From contig CM066306.1 in assembly GCA_033807695.1 (NCBI GenBank), positions 2,480,001-2,544,000 on the forward strand: a DNA stretch of 64,000 bases, given 5' to 3'. Of this stretch, positions 1 through 9,981 are shown piece after piece. The first letter of the stretch is position 1, and every line of letters begins with the position of its first letter. The notes under the pieces were generated by a model that saw only the letters and a program-made list of their open reading frames with translations, was not told the DNA's origin and searched no databases. Source of the stretch: Daedaleopsis sinensis. Its lineage: Eukaryota > Basidiomycota > Agaricomycetes > Polyporales > Polyporaceae. Position numbers and translations under genes: made by a program.

Positions 1-1350
1 TGCGACTGCGCGTGCGTTGGTTAACGACCACCTTCGTCTGCGACCTCAGGCACGATTACTCACCATACATGGGCTTTGCGGCGATCGGAACCGCCTTGCT
101 CCATCCGACGCGGAGGATACACCCTCCCCAGTCATAGCCATCGAACTCCCGAAGGGCTGCCTCCGCGTCCCGGCGTTTCATGAAGGACACGAACCCACTT
201 AACCCGGAGTTCTTGTTTCTCCTGGTCGCTGTCATGTCGGCGCCGGGACCGACCGTTGCGTCGCTTCGCGGCCACATGATTTTGACCTGAAGTGAGGGTT
301 TAGACTAAGTTGACCGGGAGGCACCGAGCAAGGCCTACCGAACCAACGGGCCCCGCTTTTGCGAAGAAGTTGCCCAGAGCCTGCTCGTTGACGTGGGGCG
401 GGAGGTTTGCGACGAAAATGTTAGACGTCTATCCCCGGAATGAGTACAAGCAACGATGCACACAGCCGGCGGACCGACCTCGGGGTCTCCTCTGTCTTTG
501 CTACCGCTCTGGCCCTCGTATGCTACACGAGATAGTCAGCGGCGACCCTTTGCTCGGACTTGGTATGCATGTGCGTCGCACTCACCTGCTATGGACGTCA
601 CCGACCTGCCGTGCGTAGCATGTCTCGACAGCCTTGCCTCCCGGTCTGCTTGCTCCCTAGTCCTGCACTCAACATGTGTGACTCATCCCATACACAATCC
701 CACTCACCGCTTGATCTCTTCCAAGAAGCTGTCCATTGCACGTTTCCCTTTCGGCTTTGGCGGCGCATGCGTCGGCGAGGGTGGTCTCTGCTACCATCCC
801 GGTTCCAGGTTCAGACAAAGCCATGGGGAGAGACAGAAGATAGATAGAGAGCAGCACGCACCGCAGACACATCATCGAACGCGCTCGCCACGTCCTGCCT
901 GCCCCGCCCTGAGCCCGAGCCCGAGCCCGAGCCAAAGCCAGGGACGGACGGCGGCGGATACGCCGGGCCCGCCCCGCCCTCGTAGGCCTGGCCGGCCTTG
1001 ACGAACGCCGCCGCGCCACGCTTCCTGTCCGCGCCCTCGCCCTGGAACGCGTCGAGGAACTCGACGTATGCGCGCGCGGCGTGCTCCTCCTCCTCCCTGC
1101 GCTTCGCCTCCGCGGCCTCCTTCTCCTTCTCGCGCTTCGACTTGCGGATCGTGCCTTGCGTGTACACCGCGCGCTTGTGGTCGTCTACCTCCTTTTGCTA
1201 TACGCGTCACGGGCAGCGGAAAACACAAACACAAACGTGAGCGATGCAGCGCATGCGGGAGAGAGAAGGCCGGGTCCGTCGCACTGGGAAGGTGGTCTCC
1301 TCGTCATCGTTGTCGAAGAAGGCGGCGAGCCTCGCTTTTGTCTTGTCCAT
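1..1350 (-). CDS. U2 snRNP-associated SURP/RRM splicing factor (SR140/U2SURP-like), partial
   Basis: Probable component of the 17S U2 snRNP, acting in nuclear pre-mRNA splicing. The start ATG is at 1348-1350 (MDKTKARLAAFFDND), followed by a charged coiled segment (KSKREKEKEAAEAKRREEEE) and a FLDAFQGE block. A later exon near 690-760 reads PKGKRAMDSFLEEIKR, a hallmark of this family, and the next one begins EQADREARLS. An RRM follows: RNP2 as NIFVANLPPHVNEQAL (about 430-370), then KIMWPRSD, then RNP1 as GFVSFMKRRDAEAAL and the ending VGWSKAVPI, which is diagnostic for SR140. The SURP and CID domains expected downstream lie outside the window. The Gly-Ser tract near 905-935 comes from a GAGCCC hexamer repeat. 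At least six exons are visible, with introns of about 50-110 nt. Family assignment is firm; the exact exon edges are inferred. Confidence 0.85.
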
Positions 1351-1932
1351 GTGCGCGTGGTACAGATCTTACAGTGACTAGGGAGGAAATATTTGGATGT
1401 GCCACTTGGAGTTGTAGTAGGATGAGGCTCGATCGAGGGGAAACTGCACTGAGCGCCTACAATGTACATGCACCTAAACCGCGCGCTTCCTCGATACCTA
1501 TGTATAATCCGGTCACTTCCGTTTGAACACCGTTAACGTTCTTTGTCAAGCGGAGCAGATGGGAGCTTTTCTACATTTGTTTTGGATTGCAGAGTGTGAG
1601 GAGCTGACATATACACGGTATGCACGTTAAACTGCGGGCAAAGCAAAACTCGGTGAACTAAATGGGTATGGCAAAGGAACGCCCCTATGGCAATAAGATA
1701 CTGTGAAGGCAAGAACGTCTGGTCAAGAGCGAGTGTGTCAATCCTATGATACAGTAGACTAAAATGAGAGCGTGAACGAGAAGGAGGAACAAGGGGAACA
1801 ACGCGAGAAGAGGAATGGCGCGGTGTCAGTGTTCCATATGCATAACAGACAGGCAGAAAGTATCAACCAGCCCTGACGACGAGCGAGAGTCCCAAGAACG
1901 ATTACAGCGGGGAGAGGGCGGAAGTGAGAAGC
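1351..1932. other. Intergenic region, divergent side of SR140-like gene
   Basis: No open frame with family resemblance and no RNA gene is visible. The stretch would hold the promoter of the SR140-like gene (reading left) and the 3' UTR and terminator of the membrane glycoprotein gene, which also reads left. Confidence 0.4.
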
Positions 1933-2253
1933 TTAAGGCTCCAGAACGAGCTGCGCCCCACTGAGTGACGAGAGGACCTGGACGACGCTCATGTTCATGA
2001 AGTCCCTGTCCCCGTATGGCGCTGGTCTCGGAGGGATGCCGACCCATCCGAGGATCTCCGAGGTCGAGATGCTGTCGTACTCGAGGCACCGTCCACCTGT
2101 TGTGGCAGCAACCTCGCCCGTCGTCGTGATGGCCGGGGATGGGAGGAACATTCGAACCTTCCTCTTCTCGCTCAAGACCCCGTTATTGCTGCTGCTCGAG
2201 GGGGTCTTGGATGTCGAGGTCGTAGTAGGAGAAACTGAGTTCGAAGTGATCTT

Positions 2254-2288
<35 letters not shown>

Positions 2289-4055
2289 TGCCATCGTCAT
2301 AGTGATCCTCGAGAGTAACCCCGTCCCATGTGAGCACGTCTGCCTGCGCAAACATTGTGCTCACATCGAACAGCCCTTCATATCGCGAATCGAGCGACAC
2401 TCGGGTGTTTCCAAGGTTATTGCTCGCACGCATACGAAGGTTCGGGGTGATGGACTCCGGATCATGTACGACAGCGATATTCAGCGGTGCGTTGAAAGTC
2501 TGGGCGTGGGTAAGGAAGTGAGGGCCGCGGTAATATCGGTATTCGGCCTCGTCGTCTGACCCGCTGTCTGTGTCGTTATATGGCGGCATATACAGAGTGA
2601 CATTGGCATTGAGTATGCTGCAATGGAGATAAGTAACGGGAGACAGCAGTTGTAGGATAGTCCGTACCTATTGCCTGTAGTCAAGTGCATGAAGGTGGGG
2701 GCATACTTGTTTCCGGTATTATACAAGTGAGCATCGACGTTGATTGGACTGGAGGTCAGATGTTCCAGGACGCCGTCAGCCCAAACTCAAACACGCATCC
2801 ATGCAAGGAGATGACCTACGCGGAAACCGTCTCTAGGGATAACTGCTCTGTCACCTTGAACTTGCCCCTGATCTCCGCCGACGACGCCTTGACCACAGCC
2901 GAGTCTGCTTGCAAAGACTGAGATGGAATCAGTAAGAGAGCGGCTCGCAGTGTGGGAGGGTGATATGTCATACCTCCACATAGACGCCTGACGATGCTCC
3001 ACCCAATATTACATTGCCGAACACAATCTGGGGGTCGAGCTGGCCATACGTGTGCCGGAAATGAGGAAGATGGCAGAGTAACTGAGGAATGTAGCGGGGA
3101 GAGGTATTGTTCTGGGGCAACAGGAGGGTGATGTTGAAGACAAGGGCGTCGATGATACCGAGGGTTTTAGGAGCCTGCCCCCGCTCCGTGAGCAGAAACT
3201 CGGAGCGAGAATATGTGCGACACGTACGAAGATGTACAACCCGCCACCCTGCCCCGTCTCCATCAAGCAAACGTGGGTCGAGTTGCCAAGTGCTTGACTT
3301 GAATGGTGCATGGATACGTGCACGACGGACTCGGAGACCGTGCTATCGTCATTCACATTGACGTTTAATGTCCCCGCGAACTGGTTGAGATAGGTCGTGT
3401 TAGACGCATAGGTGATGTTGGTGTTGAGGAATATGGAGCCGTTGGATGGAATGTGATACTCCAGTCTGCACACCGGCAAATGCATGGTGAGTCCACTGTA
3501 GACTCCGAAGACGAATGATACGCGATACGCACTCCGAGAGAAGCATTGTCCCATCTGGCCTATCCTTTACATTCCAAGTGTTACACTGCGTGGCCGCAGA
3601 TATTCGCAATGGTGCGTCTCCTAGGGTAATAGTGTTGGGTGGAACTTGAGGAGAATTGTCTCCCCACGACGAGTACGGAGCCGACTTGAGTGTGATCTTC
3701 CGCTTGTATTTCTACGGATGGAGAGGTAGGGTTGGGGCTAGAACAGGCAGACTGCGCGCAAACTGAGACTTACGGTAACGATGATAGGGATGCCAATGAC
3801 CACAGACAAAAAGAAGTACACAGTAAGTGCGTAGAATGAATACTTCAGATATTTCCGCCTGCGGGTGCGCTTATCCTTGATCTGGTCGTAGGAGAGTGTC
3901 GTAGGCCGGAGCTGAGCCTGAGAAGCCTCATAGTCGGGAAGGGAGGGAGTGGGGGTTTGGACGCGGTTCACAGGATGAAGGGAAGCAGGGACTTCAGCAA
4001 TGAGCTTTTGACTGGGCTGGTCGTCGGACTTGTCGATAGCATCGAGCAAGATCAT
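1933..4055 (-). CDS. Predicted single-pass membrane glycoprotein, unknown function
   Basis: The N-terminal part is cytosolic and contains Pro/Tyr sorting-like sequence (PSLPDYEASQAQL), then a basic stop-transfer stretch (KDKRTRRRKYLKYS) and one membrane helix (YALTVYFFLSVVIGIPIIVT). After an intron at about 3720-3775 comes a long extracytoplasmic part (KYKRKITLKSAPYSSW onward) with several N-glycosylation sequons (NGS, NIT, NTT, NST). The last large exon (about 2590-1933) has a poly-Asp run and a Ser/Thr-rich segment and ends at TAA 1933-1935. The start at 4055 (MILLDAIDKSDDQPSQ) was chosen as the nearest ATG before the proline-rich region; an upstream in-frame ATG exists, so the start is uncertain. 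Similar one-helix proteins with a PxLPDYEAS motif are common in Agaricomycetes (recalled, not searched). I do not recognise a named domain. Confidence 0.65.
2254..2286 (+). repeat. (GTC)11 microsatellite encoding poly-Asp
   Basis: Eleven perfect GTC triplets on the plus strand encode eleven consecutive Asp residues in the minus-strand membrane glycoprotein, extending an acidic stretch. Slippage at this site should give length polymorphism. Confidence 0.9.
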
Positions 4056-4794
4056 AGCAGTGAGGACTATGAGCTGAGCGGCATGAAGGACACTGAGAGG
4101 GAGAAGGAGAAGGGCGGAGGCGTGAGTAGTACCAGCTTTCCAACCGATGGCGGGAATGCCCCTCCGCCCTTCTGGGCTCTTTCCGCGTCTATCCCGGCAA
4201 TAGCACGGCTGAGAGCTAGCGCCCAGCACTGGGTGTGTGACACAGTCACAGTCACACATTAGCAAGTGCCACACGATGAGATCATATACATCGTCACTGT
4301 AGAACGATTGCGGTTTCGCCGTTCTAGTGGCCTAACATGAAAAACATCGTTTTCCACGACGACATACCATTTTCACTTACAGTGATTCTCCATCGTGAGT
4401 AACGATGAAAGGAGCTATTTTACGATGATCTTCTCATACTACTTAAGTCTCGGATGAACACCCTCCGAGTCGGGCATTATTGAAATAATGAGTTATTTCA
4501 GCGCATAACCCTGATCGTGCTCGGCGTTCAACGTTCATGTACAATCGCGGTACATATAGCATCAAAGCTCCGACATATACATCAAGTATCACAAGCAGCA
4601 CACGACCACAATGATGAAACAGCAGATTATGTGTTGACTAGGGGCAACGATCTTCTGGAACTTGAATCTGCACTGGCTGTGGTTAGCGATACCGGTCATC
4701 ATGCATCATGGCCCGACCCATACGACGAAAGAAGGAAGAGGAGTACTAGATACAGCGGGAGACGATAATATTCAGTAATAGGCAGATTCTGACC
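4056..4794. other. Intergenic region with small inverted repeats
   Basis: No gene recognised. The stretch 4290-4410 is rich in CATCGT/ACGATG words. It includes a perfect hairpin CATCGT-GAGTA-ACGATG at 4391-4407 and inverted arms TCACTGTA (4294-4301) and TACAGTGA (4378-4385). From about 4595 the sequence is the left end of the GNAT tandem duplication and matches 6187 onward. Confidence 0.45.
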
Positions 4795-6172
4795 CTACGC
4801 TGCCTGCTCTATGGCGCTGGGCTTCTTCTCGGTGTATGCCCCCTTCACCGATGGCGACTCTCTTAGCATCTGAGAGCCCGAGTGAACATGTAAGGAAGAC
4901 CCATGGTAGATATCTCAAGGCACTCACCACACGGAGAGCAACGCGACCACCCGTCCACTTTGGGTTATCGGACCCCACAACGGTCTCCGCGACCATCTTA
5001 TACCCGACCACCTCGTAGAAGCCCTTCGCGTCCGACGTCAGGAGGGACGTCGCAGCGCCCCGTGCGTCTGCCTGCGTCGCCCGATGCCCGTCAGCCCGCG
5101 CGCTCAGCGCTCAAGAGTCACACAGAAAGAGGGGACGATTCACCTTGTCGTGCACTACGGCCACAAGGGCAGATCCGTACCCGCGCCCCTGCTTCTCCGG
5201 GGCGGTAGCCAGCCCGGTGATCTGGAACATGTGCTCGGTGGAGTCGCCGAACGCGGCCTTGTACATCGCGCGGATTGCGTCGCCCACCTCCTTGCTCCTC
5301 TGCGAGCGGCGCCCGGAGGGTGCGTTTGTGTTCGGTGAGCAGCACACGACTGCGGGTGCTGACAGTGGACACCCACCTTCTGGTACTCCGCTGGCTCGAG
5401 CTTCTTCACGAGCGCGGCGACCCAGAGAATGAACGGGCCGCGGTTCTTCTCTCCAGGCTCCGTGCTGCCGGCAGAGCGTCAGCACATGCAGCTCCGATTG
5501 AGGAGAACACGGACGCACTAGGTGAGCGTGGCGTCCCCGTGGTCGACAGTGAGGGCCCTACGGTGACACACCGAGCTCCAAAAGTACGTCCCGCTCGCGA
5601 ACTTTTGGATTACGGTGTGCAGGCGGCGACGGGCAGGGCTGGTGAAGGCACCCTGTTGGTCGACGTCATCAGCGATATTTCACTGCAATGTTGACAATGT
5701 CGGTACACCCCGTAAACTCACGTCGAGATAACGTTGGAGAGAGTCGTTAGCCATCGCTTTAAGTTCTATGTCGACCGCTCGTGGAACCTCGGCTGGGGCC
5801 AGGTGACTGATGGTAAGCCGCACGTGTGTACGGTAGGAAAGTAGGAAGCAAACCGACCGTAACGCAACGGCTCAACCTGAACCTCGGCTTGGAAGCGCAA
5901 ATCCGGGATGTTGTGCACATCGACATCGTAGTAGGTATACACCGCCGACTCCCCTGTTACCTGCTCGGCGAGCAAGAGCGGAGTGCACTCGTTCATCCGT
6001 TTACTGTTGGCGATAGTAGTCGCCATGGCGAGAGCCCGAGTCTGAGGACGCAATGTTCTCACTTGGACGAGGGACAAGGAGTCCTGGGCTAACATGGATC
6101 CGCAGTCGAAACGGCGCCGACCCCGCTGAGTCGTGGGAGTCGCCGAGTATATCCGCGAAAGCTGCGGACAGG
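4595..6172. repeat. Tandem duplication unit 1 (GNAT gene plus flanks)
   Basis: The sequence from AGCAGCACACGACC (4594) to the AAAGCTGCGGACAGG motif near 6172 is repeated with scattered substitutions and small indels at 6187-7744. The unit holds a complete GNAT acetyltransferase gene together with upstream and downstream flanks. Confidence 0.85.
4795..6026 (-). CDS. GNAT-family N-acetyltransferase, copy 1
   Basis: Predicted acetyl-CoA-dependent N-acetyltransferase; substrate unknown. The start ATG is at 6024-6026 (MATTIANSKRMNECTPLLLA). Exon 1 ends about 5832 (FPT), exon 2 is about 5792-5722 (AEVPRAVDIELKAMANDS), and the next exon begins NIADDVDQQGAF. The acetyl-CoA-binding motif A is clear: an MYKAAFGDSTEHMFQITGLAT strand (around 5265-5215) runs straight into the pyrophosphate loop QGRGYGSAL (Q/RxxGxG/A). 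The last exons read DAKGFYEVVGYKMVAET, then PKWTGGRVALRV joined across an intron to MLRESPSVKGAYTEKK, with TAG at 4795-4797. The GFYEVVGYK block is the usual C-terminal GNAT motif. It is nearly identical in structure to the gene at 6357-7608 and in the same orientation, so both arose by tandem duplication. I saw no frame damage. Confidence 0.8.
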
Positions 6173-6356
6173 GTCACTGACAAATGAGCAACACACGACC
6201 GCGATGATGAAATAGCATATTCTGTGTTGACTAAGTAGTGGCAATGATCTTGGTGGCCCGATATGCACAGACTGTGGTTAGTGATACTGGCCATAGCCCT
6301 TACAACGAACGAAGGAAGAGGAATACTGGACAAATTCTGCTTCCGCGCTGCCTGCT
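6027..6356. other. Spacer between GNAT copies, with duplication seam
   Basis: Holds the promoter of copy 1 and the 3' flank of copy 2. The junction between the two duplicated units lies at about 6172-6187, where the end of unit 1 (AAAGCTGCGGACAGG) is followed by the start of unit 2 (AGCAACACACGACC). Confidence 0.6.
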
Positions 6357-7744
6357 CTATGGTGCAGCTCCTCCACCGATCAATACTGTCTTCTTCTCGG
6401 TGTATGCCCCCTTCACTGATGGTGACTCTCTTAACATCTGAGAGCCCGAGTCAATATGTAAAGGTCGACCCATGGCAGCTATCTCAAGGGACTCACCACA
6501 CGGAGAGCAACGCGACCGCCCGTCCACTTTGGGTTATCGGACCCCACAATGGTCTCCGCTACCATCTTGTACCCGACCACTTCGTAGAAGCCCTTCGCGT
6601 CTGACGTTAGGAGGAACGTCGCAGCGCCCCGTGCGTCTGCCTGCATCGCCCAATGCCCGTCAGCCCGCGCGCTCAGAGTCTCAGCGACACAGGAGGAGGG
6701 GACGGAAGTTCACCTTGTCGTGCACCGCGGCCACGAGGGCGGAGCCGTACCCGCGCCCCTGCTTCTCCGGGGCGGTAGCCAGCGTGGTGACCTCGAACAT
6801 GTGCTCAGTTGAGTCGCCGAACACGGCCTTGTACATCGCGCGGATCGCGTCGCCCACTTCCTTGCTCCTCTGCGAGCGGCGCCCGGAGGGTGCATACGGT
6901 GAGCAACACACAACACACGACTGCAGGCGCGGACGGACAGTGAACGCCCACCTTCTGGTACTCCGCTGGCTCGAGCTTGTTCAGGAGCGCGGCGACCCAG
7001 GGAGCAAACGGGCCGTTGTATTTTACTCCAGGCTCCGTGCTGCCGGCAGAGGGTCAGCGCATGCGGCTCCGAGGTGAGTGGCGGGTCGAGGAGACCACGG
7101 ACGCACTAGGTGATCACGGCGTCCCCGTGGTCGACGGTGAGGGCCATACGGCGGCGCACCGAGGTCCAAAAGTACGTCCCGTTCGCGAGTTTTTGGATTA
7201 CGGTGTGCACGCGGCGGTGGGTGGGGTTGGCGAAGGCACCCTATTGGTCAACGTCGTTAGCGATATTGTACTGTAGTGAGGACGGAGTAGGTACACTCAC
7301 GGTGAGATAGTGATGGAGAGAGTCGTTGGCCATCGCTTCATGTCCTACGTTGACCGCTCGTAGAATCTCGGCTGGAGCCAGGTGACTGATGGTAAGCACC
7401 GCGCGTGTACGGTAGAAAACTGGGAAGTACACCGACCGTAACGCAATGGCTCGACTCGAACCTCGGCTTGGAAGTGCAGATCCGACGGGAGGTTGTGCGC
7501 GTCGACGTCATAGGTATACACCGCCGACTCCCCTATCCCTCCCTTCTCCGCGAGCAAAAGCGGAGTGCACTCGTTCATCCGTTCACTGCTGGCGATGATA
7601 GTGACCATGGTGAGAGTCCGAGTCCGACAAGGAGGTCCAGGACTAACATGGACACTATGGTTCTAGATGATGATCCGCAGTCGAAACGGCCCCGCTCAGG
7701 AGTCGTGGGAGTCGGCGAGTCATTATCCAAAAGCTGCGGACAGG
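6187..7744. repeat. Tandem duplication unit 2 (GNAT gene plus flanks)
   Basis: Direct repeat of 4595-6172. The right edge is where similarity stops after AAAGCTGCGGACAGGA at about 7744. Small indels, for example in the spacer and in the second-last exon, show the copies have drifted. Confidence 0.85.
6357..7608 (-). CDS. GNAT-family N-acetyltransferase, copy 2
   Basis: Paralogue of the gene at 4795-6026. The start ATG is at 7606-7608 (MVTIIASSERMNECTPLLLA). Later exons carry AEILRAVNVGHEAMANDS and the same MYKAVFGDSTEHMFEVTTLAT strand followed by the QGRGYGSAL acetyl-CoA loop (about 6840-6735). The terminal exon begins MLRESPSVKGAYTEKK and then diverges, ending TVLIGGGAAP with TAG at 6357-6359, so the C-terminal tail differs from copy 1. 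Most differences elsewhere are substitutions that leave the frame open, which suggests both copies are kept under selection. The substrate cannot be inferred. Confidence 0.8.
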
Positions 7745-8376
7745 ATAAGGAAGGATAAGGAGCACCTCTTGGATCCTTAACGATGTCACTGTAAGTCAGC
7801 TCGAGGCATTGCATGTTGCGAGCGAGCAGCTGCAGAGACGACGAGATTGACTAGCTTTGAATAACACTAGCTTTCGAACGTCTCAATTAGCCACTGGCAA
7901 AGGATCAGGGAAGCATACATGCCTGCAGATTCGTATGGTGGCCTCCGAGTGTTTTGAAATTTGTAGTATGTGTCTGCACGCGCATCAAGCCTAGCAGACT
8001 GAGTGATGTCTATTTAGAAGAGAATATTCAGTACATTGACGTCCTCTGCCAACAGGCGACTTCGGCTGACGACCGGCTCCTCCGGGATGTCCTGGGACGG
8101 GCGCCTGGAGGGTATCATTGCTCTTAGACTTGTGCCCATTTGTCCCCTTTGCCACCGACCAAGCTTTTCTTGTCTCTACAAGTTACACTTGCAGCAGCGG
8201 CCTTTCTGGTGAGGACGTGTACGCTACCCTTGACCTCGCGTCGCTAATTCACTCGCTGCGGACGGCGTGCGCACAGCTTCTCCCAGTTGCCGCTCTATTT
8301 CGAGTTCACGACATTGTTACTCTCATACCCGGGCAGGGCCCGCACGCACCTCTCTCTCATTCTCTCCGACCACGCC
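7609..8376. other. Divergent intergenic region between GNAT copy 2 and PL14 gene
   Basis: Expected to contain both promoters. Short open frames across 8118-8576 on the plus strand have no recognisable motif and overlap the PL14 signal peptide exon in another frame. No repeat or RNA gene seen. Confidence 0.4.
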
Positions 8377-9694
8377 ATGTTGCCGCTCTCCCTCACCGTC
8401 CTTACCCTCCTCTCCGCTGTGGCCCCTTCATGGTCCCAGCAAATAGCCGATGCGACGTCCCTCGCGTCGATCTACTCTCTGTCGACCAGTACCGCTCTTC
8501 CCTTCCCCACCCAGACGCTCTCCAACACCGATGCCCAGCAGTTCCTGGTCAGCGGCTGGTCCCTCTCCAGAGGTAAGATCGAGCAGGGCGGGGGCAACAT
8601 CGCCTTCGTGAACGACCCCTTCCCCGACAAGCCCGCGCCGACCTCCACGCAAAACATCACCGGGCCCGTCATGCAGGTCAAGTACCCCAAGGGCGCGTTC
8701 GGGAGCGAGACGAGCGGCGCGCAGCTCTACTCGTTGTGGAACACCTCGGACGGCTCGGCGTTCCAGAGCATGCTCCTCAGCTACGAGGTTGCGTTCGACG
8801 CCGACTTCGACTTCGTCAAGGGCGGGAAGCTGCCGGGCTTGAGGGGTGGGCCGGATCCCGACGGGTGCTCTGGAGGTGCTGCCGCGAACGGAACCAACTG
8901 TTTCAGCACGAGGCTGATGTGGAGGAAGAGTGCTGTGGGCGAAGGTGCGTCCGCTAGTCCAGCTGCATTGCTTAGCTCCTCCCCGCCAGCGCTGCCACTA
9001 GAGCTCCAAACTTCTCTCCCCTACTTTCTTGTCGACGGACTCCTTCCGCGCGCGCATCGCTGATACACGAATTCGTCTGTTCAGTCTATGCATACATCCC
9101 GACTCCCAACAACATCTGCTCGAATTCAAATTTCCGATGCAACTCAGACGGCTTTGGTACGAGTATCGACCGTGGCTCGTTTGCCTTTGTCCCTGGCCAG
9201 TACGTGCACGCGGTGTCACCCCTTGAGCCTCGTGAAATCTGATGTCGGTTCTGCAGATGGAACCGCGTGACGCTCCTCGTCCGGCTCAACCAGCCCACAA
9301 ACATCGTGAACGGCGAAGTAACTCTCTAGTACGTCACCTCCATCCCCCAAGCGTCCCGTCTTCATCAATTGAACCTCTGCTATCTACCCACAGCTACAAC
9401 AACGTCCGCGCCCTCGACGAGCAAGCCCTGCAGTACCGCTCCGCCGACAGCATCGACATCGGCGGCCTTTACTTCTCCACCTTCTTCGGCGGCGGCGACT
9501 CGTCGTGGGCCCCGCCCGCCGACGTGAACGCGTACTTCCGCAACTTCCAGATGTGGGGCAGCTCTGCGCCCTCGAACCTGAGTGGATCGCAGGCCAGCGG
9601 CGCGCTGGCTCTAAGACCACACGCGCTCGCCTCGACGGTGTGGAGCGTGGCCGCACTCGCGCTCTCGGGCGCGGTGCTTGGAGCGCTGCTGTAG
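8377..9694 (+). CDS. Polysaccharide lyase family 14-like secreted protein with GPI-anchor signal
   Basis: A secreted protein resembling fungal PL14 (alginate/glucuronan lyase-like) enzymes. The start ATG at 8377 opens a signal peptide (MLPLSLTVLTLLSAVAPSWS). The catalytic fold shows the conserved strands: SYEVAFDADFDFVKGGKLPG then GLRGGPDPDGCSGG, followed by FSTRLMWRKSAVGEG. After an intron (about 8945-9084) comes VYAYIPTPNNICSNSNF with DRGSFAFVPG, then WNRVTLLVRLNQ and finally GGLYFSTFFGGGDSSW, the most diagnostic block. The C-terminus (LASTVWSVAALALSGAVLGA) is a hydrophobic tail after a Ser/Gly/Ala-rich spacer, as expected for GPI attachment, so the protein may stay on the cell wall or membrane. 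Four exons, stop TAG 9692-9694. Enzymatic activity and substrate are inferred from the family only. Confidence 0.85.
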
Positions 9695-9981
9695 ACCGTT
9701 GCGTCTCTACGCACCGGATCGGCGAGACCCACTACCCTTCTGACTCCCATTGGACCACGTTTGATCTGCCTCTTTGCGCGATGTTCATGTCATTGGATGA
9801 CCCGGACTATCACTAGATCGCTCTCGGTACCATGCTATCGCGTATACCTTTCCCGCTTTCCTCGCCCGTCTTAACATGTATTATCACTCTAATACTACGA
9901 AGTCCGACAAGATCGAGATCAGGTATAAGGAAGTGTGCGACGACGACGCTCACTGTAACCATCTGTCCATTCGTCTATCTC

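Noticed and set aside
8118..8576. 152-residue plus-strand frame upstream of the PL14 gene
   Set aside because: Overlaps the PL14 signal-peptide exon in another frame and lacks any recognisable domain.
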